From Metellina segmentata (Eukaryota; Arthropoda; Arachnida; Araneae; Tetragnathidae), in assembly GCA_947359465.1 (NCBI GenBank), contig OX375873.1, positions 61,413,573-61,477,572 on the forward strand: a stretch of DNA of 64,000 nucleotides. Direction: 5' to 3'. Numbering within the stretch: position 1 is the stretch's first letter; each line of letters begins with the position of its first letter. Of the stretch, positions 55,674 to 64,000 are shown piece by piece. Under the pieces are notes generated by a model that saw only the letters and a program-made list of their open reading frames with translations, had not been told where the DNA came from and searched no databases. The position numbers were made by a program, and so were the translations under genes.

Positions 55674-56481
55674 GGTACAGTTACACTCTACGTTTATGAC
55701 TGATGGCAACGGCTTGGCGATTTTTTTTGGCGCACTTCTAAAGTCGCCAAGGAAATAATTATTTCTTAACTCTTCTCCTGTCACAATTTTTTTTCTTTTT
55801 ACAACACACTTTTTAAGCACATTTCAGAACGTTTTAAAAAGTATATTTAAAAAAAAATTTCACAAAAAAGTAGTAAGCTTAATTACATATCAAAACACAT
55901 TTGTGAACCAGCAGAGAAACTAAGCTACGAATGGTAAGAATACCCTGAAACTTATCAATTACTCTAAATACAGTGAGCATGTTGAAAAAGAAAAAGATTT
56001 ACAAAAGAAAAAAAGGAAGAAATAATACATGATAACTTCAGAATTCTCTCGTAAAAAAATAATGAAAACGAAAATGGTCAAAAAAACAAAACTCTTAATC
56101 CTGTCGTGAAAACTACTATAACAAAATAAAAATTCCACAACTGTCAAAATACAAATAAATGGGCCAATGGTATCACAGAAAACGATTTAAAAGGACCAAT
56201 GCAATAAAAGGATATTTCAAAAACAAAATAACCAATGGGAGGAAAGAAAAAATTTCAAACGAATCAATGAAATCAAACGATTTTAACGAATTTTGGAAGA
56301 ACTTTCTAGAATATTCAAAATGAAAATTGAAAGATTCCGTTTGCCGAGGTTGCCGTGAAAACCACAACAACAGCAACGAAAGATGGGTTGCCTTAATTTA
56401 TCGTAACTCGCTACTAGAAGTGCGCCAAAAAAAATCGCCAAGCCGTTGCCATCACTCATAAACGTAGAGTGTAGCTGTACC
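55674..56481. mobile_element. 808-bp element with 67-bp TIRs and an apparent 12-bp target duplication
   Basis: Both ends read GGTACAGYTACACTCTACGT inwards and stay alike for about 67 bases (two differences seen), through TTTTTTTTGGCGCACTTCTA. It is flanked by ATCTGAAGATTC at 55662-55673 and 56482-56493. In the helicase frame these give the repeated residues ESSD on either side, so the coding sequence closes cleanly when the element is ignored. No transposase frame. The left end recurs at 26545-26700. Superfamily unknown. Confidence 0.88.
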
Positions 56482-57744
56482 ATCTGAAGATTCTTCCACG
56501 CTGAGTTCATCGAGCTCTCCATTACCGAACTGCGACAGCCAGTCTGCAAAGTTTCCAGCTCCAACAGTCGCTCTCATGTTTATCTTCAGGTGATGAATCT
56601 CAAAAAGTGTCCACAGATGAGATGACTTGATGCACTCGTCCACGATTTGATGTCGGCTAGCTTTTTTCACAACGGGAAGCACCTGTCTGAAATCTCCTCC
56701 CAGGATAAAAGTCTTTCCACCGAACGGGATGTTATTATGCATCACGTCACGAAGAGTGCGATCGATAATCTCAAGGGCTTTTCTTGGTATCATGCTTGCC
56801 TCATCCCAGATAACAATATCAGTTTCTTGAAGGCGACGCTTGTCACAAGGCTTTGAGAAGCAGATTTCACCCTCTTTAAGCTCAATGGGCAGATTGAAAA
56901 AACGATGAGACGTGGTTTCCCATGGCAGAAGAATTAAAGCTATTCCGGTCCAAGCAACGCAAACAGTTTTTTTTCCACGACGAGGAGTCTGATACAATCC
57001 TGTGTACAAGAATGTCTTTCCGGTACCACCAGGCCCATCAATAAAGAAACACTGAGGGCGGTCTTCAGATTTCCCTGAAATGCAGTCAACGATTCTCTGG
57101 TATACAACGAGTTGGTCCGCACTGAACTTTTCTTGAATATATCTGCATTTTTCTAAATGATGTCCTATGCCCACGTGTAGTTCTGGCACACTTTGAAAAA
57201 TTCGGTTTGGGAAGTCCGAAATCCTTGCACGCCATTTTTTGAGTTGAGCAGGCGTTCAATATCACAAAGTGCCTCGTTTTCCGTGCTGACACAATTAATC
57301 ATCTCGTCTCGAAATTTTTCCCTCAGTTGTAATGCATCTGACGGTTCGTCCCCAACCAGGTAGTAAGCGAAGAATCTCCTAAAAGGATCTGGTATCATAT
57401 CTCGGAATGTTGGATACACAACTCCATCATGGGTTCGCAGATCTTGATTTTTCGCAAGAAAATCTTTCTGCGTCCCTTGGGGAAATATTGGTAATGCGTC
57501 CCACAACTTTTGCAGCTTTTTAGCGAGGCGTCCACTTCTTGTTTTTGATATTACAAGTGTAACTATCCAGCACATTCCCGTATAAAATGCTACTTGACGC
57601 TGAATTTTGCTTGTTGAAGTCAAACCATCCACTTAACATTGTCTTGCAGTCTTGATTGAGAACTCTTTCCTCACGTCCTTCATCAAATATAACATACTGC
57701 TATCCGTCCAGGTGCACTGGGAGCCTGACTACAGTGTGTGTTGA

Positions 57745-58125
57745 AAACAATACTTATTTGGAAAGCTTACCTTCTTTTTCACACTTGTATTGCTTCAACT
57801 TCTTTAAGAACCCGGGTCGTTGAATAAGTATAACCTTTTATCTTATACTTTACAGCAATCAGTCTACTTTCAATATCAGCAATGAAACGTAAAAAGCCTT
57901 TTTATTTTTACTAGCAACTTAGAGAATTTATTCCAATCACCAAGTATTTACAAGAATTTTGTACAAGTTTTTAAATATTACAGTTTTTCGCATCATCTCT
58001 CGTGACATAATACAATCGGCTGCCAGAAGGTTAGTTGTTTTCGCAGCAGTGCTGTCACGTATAGTCAGCGAAATACTAGTTCGCAGTTGTTCGCGACAGT
58101 GTGACTTCTGTCGTGCTATTTAATT
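57745..58125. other. Probable foreign insertion in the Helitron gene
   Basis: On the minus strand Helitron-like coding stops after RYVSPMEAAWRL (about 58130) and resumes with HTVVRLPVHLDG (about 57740). In intact Helitrons only a short linker separates these blocks. The intervening about 380 bases are AT-rich and non-coding. I could not define termini or a target duplication. Confidence 0.55.
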
Positions 58126-60559
58126 ACGTTTAGCCTCCACGCTGCTTCCATCGGGCTAACATATCTGTTATCGATGTACTTCCGAAACCTCATTGTTTTG
58201 ATGCTGCTTCATTTCCATCCTCGCACGATCATGGCCTTTGTGGATGTACTTGTGGATGTATTTCAAACCCTTCACAGAGGAACAGTACTCAACATTGATG
58301 TGGCAGTCATATTTCTTGAGGAGAAATGGATTGTGAGGCACCACCATTCCGTTATGCACATGCTGCACTTTTCCGTCTTGCTTAACATGGTAGGCGTAAA
58401 GCTTGTTCCGGTGCTTGTACTTTGGAAATCCATCGGCGGTCATGTCCGTTTCATTGCAAAACTCCTTCGGAAACTTCTTTGAACACACTTTCTTCTCCTT
58501 GTCTCAACACAGTAATCCCTCATAGTGCGGTCCATGATGAATCATGTGGCGCAGTTAGTAGTGAAGGGACAAATCCGTGTCTGACAGCTCTACTGTTATG
58601 AATCGATCCACATATTTAGGCTCCAGGAGTTTGCAATCAGTTCTTAGCGCTGCTAGATAGGAGCGTGTGGAAGTCCACGTTTCTGGAACTCAATGGTGTA
58701 CACATAATTGACAATGGGACCCAATACCTACTCCTCCACTAAGTCTTTAATGAGTTTGTTTACTTTTGTTGCGAACACGTTCGTGACAATTGTGGGAGTG
58801 TCATTTGCAGTGGTACCTTTCACAAAGTACGTTTTCAAAGTGTCGGTGATCTCCGTCCATCTGGGATTGCACGTCATAGTTATGAAAAAATCTGGTCTCC
58901 CTACCTTCCGACAAATCGTCATTGAATCTTGATACAACTGTTGCATGTACCGAGGAGACCCGATGTAGGCTGCAGGTAGAATAACTGCCGTGCCGAGACG
59001 GACCTTGTCGGCTGTATTCAAACCGTTGTTTTCAACATGGTCAACTATCCCCTGGTAACATTCAGTGCGCAAAGATCGTTGATTGTGTTGAATAAAATCC
59101 AGTCGTTGTCGCTCAACCAACACTCAACAGTTTATTACGTGCTGCTGCGTCAACCTTCTAGCATTTAGCAACGGATTGAAACCTCTGCTGGGATGAAGAG
59201 CCAATCGGTGCTTATAGTACTAATTATGGGTATCTTCTTTCCTTTTTCCGTCAACATGTTGTAGGTCCATCCAAGATCGCCATGCGGAAACAACAATGGA
59301 AAGGTCATGGGATCAGCATGCTGCGACATTTAAGCCAAAATTGTTGTTTTGCGGCCATTTTCCTGCTTCTGGTACACCTGTAGATACACGGCTGGAAGAC
59401 ACCCGTCTTTCGACACAATAATAAGAGCCACTTCTGAAGACGTTGGCTAGTTGTATCTTCGCTTTTCGTCGAATGCATATTTAGTAAAGTTCAAGACGGT
59501 TTCTTCTCCAGAAATGTTCATGTTACGCAGCATCTTGTACTTCTGAGCATACGGTTTGATGTCACGTAGCAACTGCTCCAGGAGAATGTTTAAGTAGGTG
59601 TTTTCCAAATTTATTCTTATTTTTGAGGCCTCTTGCACGATGTCAAAAATATAAATCTGACCATTCCTTGGAAAATTACAACATTTATGAAAAAGAAGTT
59701 GAGCCATGGTGATAAACGGACCCTTGGATCTTGATTCAAAGGCGGACCAAACCCCTATAAAAGTGGCAAAGGCAAAAGACGAATTGTAGGCCCTGATATG
59801 TTTCCTAAAGTACTGTGCCTCCTTGCTTTCAGATGTCAGCAGTTCCCACAGCTCAGGTGGGTATTCGTTTAGTGGCGGAAGCGTGAATTTACCATTCTGG
59901 CAACAAGAATGCAGTGTTCGTCCTTTCTCATCGGCAAAACGCACCGCTCCGCAATTAACACATTTGACATCTAAGTTTCATATCTTGTATTTCTCGACAT
60001 TGACATATTCACCAGTTAATATATCACCTGCCAATAGAAATTTCTTTGCTTTCCTGAGTTTTTTCTGTTTGGTTGTGGCAAAAACTGTATTCTGCTCACT
60101 TTCTTCAATAAAATATTATCGTAACTCATCTTGCATTTGAACGCATTGAAGTTCATATTCCTTCTGCAATTGCTATGAAGTAGGGATTTGTTCGCTCTTC
60201 TTGCAGCTAGACGGGCTACGGACTGTTCCGATGGTCCTGCTGAGAAACATGAAACATCCTTTGGATATGAATAATCGGATGTAATTACAGTTCCAACTCC
60301 CATCTCTATTTCTCGTTCTCTCCGAAGCTGCTCGTTATGAAGACGGTTGGCGGCTAGAGCCTTTTCTCTCCTTGCAGCTAAACGAGCAAGAGAATCTTCT
60401 GAAGGTCTGTCCACAGCATGTAGCTTACTTGCGTTAGCTACTCGCTTCATTTTAACTCTTCTTGCAGCTAGACTGGCGACGGACTCTTCCGATGGTCCTG
60501 CTACGACACATGACACATCCATTGGACATCAATCATGTAACTTACTTCGGTCAGCAGAA

Positions 60560-60715
60560 CGTTTGTTCTGCGGTCGCTGTTTCGTCATGCTTCCTGTATG
60601 GTCACCTGCATGTTTGTTCTGCATTCGCTGTTCCGTTATGCTTCCTGTATGGTCAGCTGCACGTTTGTTCTGTAGTTGTAGTTCCGTAGTGCTTCCTGTA
60701 CGGTCAGCTTTTCTC
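60560..60715 (-). repeat. 51-bp coding tandem repeat, three units
   Basis: Minus-strand units encode a 17-residue repeat of the form ADHTGSxTEQxxQNKRA. It forms a basic, low-complexity N-terminal extension of the Helitron protein ahead of the STPR repeats. Confidence 0.85.
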
Positions 60716-60878
60716 TTTTTCTCCAACTGCTCCTGTGGCATATTTTTGGTTCTGCTCGAGATGCGGTTTTTTTTTCTTGTTCAGCTTTTTATTCTCCTTA
60801 TCCATCTGTTTTTTTCCGAAATTGCATGTCTTTCGCATTTTTGCTATGTATTGATGGTTTCTTTCGAGGTGGGGGCAT

Positions 60879-61763
60879 TTTGATAAAATAAAATGTTAAA
60901 AAATAAAACCCAAAACGACACAATTTTACTATAATTCCGTTTGCTAAAATATAGGAATCGAACAAAGAAATTGAAACAAAGGAATTGGAAATTGCGATCT
61001 TACGGAAACTCCGATATTTCTATGACAAACTTTAAATCGTATCAAAAATTTATTTATTAACCAATTTCAAAAATAATTATACCGTAACAAACAGTATATT
61101 CTAAGGTTTCCAGTGATGTTTTCAAATTTAAAAAACTAATATTATTAACCTATAGATATAACAGTAATAACAAAAAGTAAAACAAATTTCCCAATATTAC
61201 GAAATTTGTATGACCAAGTTTTGATCGCATCAACTTTACTTATTAACCAATTTTGAAAAATAATTGTACCGTAAGAAAGAGGACATTCTAAGGTTTTCTG
61301 TCATGTTTTCAAATTTAAAAAGTAATTGTAATGAGCTATCAATATGACAGTTTTAACAAAAAAATAACGAAAAGGTCCCGATTTTTCCCGAATTTCCTAA
61401 AAATATTATCAGTAACCAAATTTAAACTTCTAAAAAAACTCGACGAGCTGCAAAAATTCACGTTTAGAGGTATTCTAAAAAAACCGCACGACTGAAGACT
61501 GCAAATTTCTACGTCTTTTGCTCACTCGCGGTAGAAATTTCATTTTTTCAACTTTGACACTTAATAAACCCTAAACTAATAGCCGCATCGAAAAAAAAAT
61601 CGTCTTGATCGTTCTCCCTGTACAATTTTTAACAAACCATGTTAGTTTCGTAATTTTATGATGAGTACTTTATCGGGAAACCGTCTAAGAATCGAGCGAA
61701 AAAAGCCAGTTTTCAATCCTGCGGCGGCGACCGGGGCGATTACTTTTTTTTAATATGGAGAGA
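60879..61763 (-). other. Helitron A 5' non-coding leader
   Basis: About 880 bases between the TC end and the first ATG. Two diverged direct repeats contain AATTTTGTATGACCAASTTT-like phrases and TTTAAAAAGTAAT-like phrases (61050-61330). Near the end are ACGGTTTCCCGATAAAGTAC and GCCGCCGCAGGATTGAAAAC. The short copies at 12240-13750 and 21408-22077 share this leader, so it likely carries sequences needed for mobility or expression. Confidence 0.7.
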
Positions 61764-64000
61764 CATTAGCATTATTTTTCTTTCAAACTGGACATTTTTA
61801 AGTTGGCTTACCATATATTTTTTTGTTCGAGCCTAGACACTTATACTGTGGTATGATGATAAATGATCACTCTGGCCCTGGATTCAATAGGATCTGTGTC
61901 TGAATAATTTAAACAGTAGGTCCCGTGCGTTTACCCTCATATAACAAAAGATAACCGAAAAGCGACAAATAAAATCACTAATTATAGATTTCTCAGTTTT
62001 TCATAAATCACGAAACTAGTTTCAGCAAACTAAAGTGTTTTCCCAATTACCACTTCAAACAATTTAATTATTTTTATGCAGATATTTCAGTTTTGAAACA
62101 AGTAATAGTTCATTCAAACTAACATCAACACTCAAACCTGTTCCTCGGTTCTTTTGCAGCAGTTTGGATAAATGGGGGGGGGGTACTTCGGCAGGCAAAA
62201 CTATTTCGTAGTACCTCTAAACGTCTAGTGTCTAAGTGCATTCTAAAAGAGAACTTTTCTCATATTATGGGAAGCAATGATCAATACATCTAACAGAACC
62301 CGGCATCAGTATTTTTCTTCTAACCGGGGACAAAAACCGCCAGTCCGGAATCTGAAACACGCCTTTTAAATATGGACAATCCAAGTCAAACTTTACTTAT
62401 GAAGAATATTGAAAGAGTCGTCGATGAACATCGAACTGGAAATGGAACGTTGCGAATAAAGAGCTGTTTCATTGTAACACAGTAGATGAAAATGTGATGT
62501 TACCCGAAGACAGGGCAATACCCTAACTGTGTTAAGATCAGGGTACATGGTCAAGGCTTTTCAGACTCAAACCCGAAATTCAATAGACCTCTTGCTTGTA
62601 ATTAAGGTATAAAATCAATGGGCAGTTCACGAACGCGTGACAAAGCCAAATTCACTCTTGTTTCAGAGAAAGTGCAGATGATTCCGCACTGTTGCTCAAG
62701 TGTGAAGCACGTTTGTGGCTTGCATGGCTGTGTTTCATTTGTTATATCCATGTTTTCCGAACTCTTTGATCCCAGATTCTCGAGTTGCCTTTTCATCTTT
62801 TCTTCCTTTAATCGGAATCGGGTGTACAATGTGGATTTCATCAACTATCTGAAACTTAATTCTCTGCTGTGACAGTAAAGACCGATTTTCGTAGAAATGC
62901 GAACAACCTTATTAAAATACGCGCCAAATCTTTTCATTTTTTGGTTATAAAACTTCCAAATGCATATTCCAAGGATTACTTGAAACATTTTTTACCTTTC
63001 TGACGGCAACAGTTTCGGTTTTATCATTTATTTACTGAAAATATAGAGTCAGTCTGATTCTTCGAAATATTTACTTTCAAAAGGTTTTTCGGAATAAGCC
63101 TCCTTAAACAGAAGAATATTTTACACATAAGTTGACATAACATAAAGAACACTTTAATTTTGGAATATATCGTCATGCTAATTAGCAAAACTCTTAGTAT
63201 GACGATATAGTGAAGCAAAGTAAAAAAAAAGACTTCAAAGGGAAATTGGTTAAAACAGGTGTAAACTCAGAAAAATGAAGACCATTCCAAAAAATTTTAC
63301 ACTAAAATACAGGTCTTTTATTGCACTTTGTAGTGTCAGCCCAATTTTCTGATTTAGTGCAATTAAAAATTTTATAACAATTCATATTTATGTGAAATGA
63401 AAAAGAAACTACCCATATTTTTTTTTTAATGGAAATCACACACATAAAGTTCAAGCCATTTTTAAGGACAAAGAGGAAAATAAATTTCATTTTGTCGTTT
63501 AGGCACTTAATCGACTAATTTCTACGGTAAGCTAACACAATTTCGGCCTATACTTTCACTATAGTATACCGAATCGTAAATTGCTTTTGCTGGAAATATG
63601 ATATTCTAGAACTGTTTTATTCCAAATTGTTTTACAAATTGTATAACATTAAAGTTTAAGAACTAGGAAGGTGTTTTTCTATAACACGGGAACGCAGTTT
63701 TAGCAAGAAACACCTTACAATTCAAGCATTGTGATCAGGATGGTCGTTTTCATAGAAGTAAATGTCACTATCAATCCAGATTATTCTAGCATTTTTTCTG
63801 AAACAATTTTTTTTTTCAGAACAACAATATACACCTAATGATTAACATTGCTTTCCATAAAATGTAGATTGCCCATGTCTAACGATAGATGGACTATAAC
63901 TCAAACCATTATAAAACGTTCGTCGTGTTTCACCGTGGGTTTTCAAGATCAGAAGCTCTGAGCTCTACTTCGAATATTTCAGTCAATTTGTATCACAGTT
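61764..64000. other. AT-rich terminal stretch without a recognised gene
   Basis: A poly-G run of about ten is near 62176-62185. Between 62602 and 62872 both strands are open for about 80 codons with somewhat coding-like composition (minus: EEKMKRQLENLGSK), but I recognise no family. A hairpin is at 63166-63209. Otherwise nothing. Confidence 0.4.
63166..63209. repeat. Hairpin, 16-bp arms with one mismatch
   Basis: TATATCGTCATGCTAA, a 12-base loop, then TTAGTATGACGATATA. The single mismatch would be a G-U pair in RNA. It could be a small structured RNA or a tiny foldback; no expression evidence. Confidence 0.75.

Larger units (their letters stand above)
55138..60878 (-). pseudogene. Helitron Rep/helicase protein, broken
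   Basis: Minus-strand gene whose probable ATG is at 60878 (MPPPRKKPSIHSKNAKDMQF). Domains in order: a 17-residue repeat region, STPR repeats (SEESVASLAARR, SEDSLARLAARR, SEQSVARLAARR) at 60520-60180, and a CVNCGAVRF zinc motif at about 59955. Then the Helitron-like N domain (59944-59447) with LPPLNEYPPELWELL and KHIRAYNSSFAFATF. The Rep part (59123-58130) has RPDFFITMTCNPRW, RGLPHA and a two-tyrosine GLKYIHKYIHKGHD motif. A Pif1-type helicase (57189-55138) has GPGGTGKT, IVIWDEAS, GGDFRQVLP and GMPPHKLKLKVG. Such proteins nick, replicate and insert Helitron DNA by a rolling-circle route. At the HUH motif one base is missing at the second histidine, so the frame breaks there. Other shifts and two insertions follow. 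Confidence 0.88.
54422..61763 (-). mobile_element. Helitron A, full-length but disabled
   Basis: On the minus strand it begins TCTCTCCATATTAAAAAAAA (61763) and ends with a GGGGCGGAGCCCC hairpin and CTAG (54422). The base after CTAG is C rather than T, and the base before TC is G, so the flanks have changed. The order is 5' non-coding leader, STPR/repeat N-terminus, Rep, helicase, a 3' minisatellite, and the 3' end. Both termini and the leader match the short copy at 12240-13750. Insertions at 55674-56481 and about 57745-58125 and several frameshifts disable it. Confidence 0.88.

Noticed and set aside
56283..56564. 93-codon minus-strand open frame as a separate gene
   Set aside because: It crosses the border between the helicase and the inserted TIR element and is an artefact of the junction.
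60347..60883. 178-codon plus-strand open frame with hydrophobic Cys-rich repeats
   Set aside because: It is the antisense of the STPR and 51-bp repeat region of the Helitron protein; the repeats keep both strands open.

Overview
This looks like a transposon-packed stretch of an AT-rich animal nuclear genome, most probably an arachnid and perhaps a spider. The inference rests on three things. There is one chelicerate-style cytosolic sulfotransferase whose PAPS loop reads TYPKCGTTW. There is a Tc1 relic whose start, MPRRRIRAHYEQLSEFERGR, belongs to a family I know chiefly from spider genomes. There are also abundant tRNA-headed SINEs with Helitrons, hAT, Harbinger, mariner and piggyBac-like elements. 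I see no bacterial operon, CRISPR array or convincing functional tRNA/rRNA gene.

Layout. 0-2 kb: end of a PIF/Harbinger MITE, then a pile of SINE copies with a small MITE. 2.4-4.5 kb: relics of an unnamed DDE-like gene (minus) and of a Tigger/pogo transposase (plus). 8.0-8.9 kb: internally deleted mariner (minus). 9.9-11.8 kb: a second unnamed DDE-like relic, split by a Harbinger element (TTA duplication) carrying a MADF fragment. 12.2-13.75 kb: non-autonomous Helitron A. 14.4-15.6 kb: pogo-like tail and a perfect hairpin. 15.76-18.63 kb: complete but decayed hAT with an 8-bp target duplication. 19.4-20.4 kb: Helitron fragments. 20.66-22.75 kb: a second hAT with a Helitron fragment and a TTAA-flanked piggyBac-type MITE inside. 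24.2-24.9 kb: truncated Tc1. 25.75 kb: possible orphan first exon. 26.7-30.06 kb: a small element (7-bp duplication) containing an intact TTAA-flanked 2.9-kb transposon with an uninterrupted transposase. 30.3-31.9 kb: Helitron B. 32.8-34.6 kb: Gypsy reverse transcriptase relic, then a mariner-like relic holding a hAT MITE. 35.6-38.1 kb: third hAT (minus). 38.6-47.2 kb: three copies of one Harbinger element, two of them as arms of a 6.6-kb inverted repeat around a non-LTR retrotransposon. 49-51 kb: small inverted-repeat elements and SINE pieces. 52.04-52.99 kb: the sulfotransferase. 54.4-61.8 kb: a full-length, disabled Helitron A (minus) with STPR repeats, Rep and Pif1-type helicase. 61.8-64 kb: no gene recognised.

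How the parts relate. The sulfotransferase is the only apparently functional host gene. The other coding matter is mobile-element enzyme, nearly all broken; the exception is the 26.9-29.9 kb transposase, which may still be active. The 54-62 kb Helitron is a plausible relative of the source of the short Helitron A copies, because both ends match. Target duplications and paralogous empty sites give a relative order of insertion: the SINE entered the Harbinger lineage before its two arms were copied, Helitron B entered a third SINE-free Harbinger copy between A and T, and the right Harbinger arm split a LINE whose coding resumes beyond it.

I did not find a system I would call an undescribed biological mechanism. 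The best leads are the large inverted repeat, an element with an apparent 12-bp target duplication inside the Helitron helicase, the intact TTAA transposon with a duplicated 3' end, and two DDE-like gene families I cannot name.
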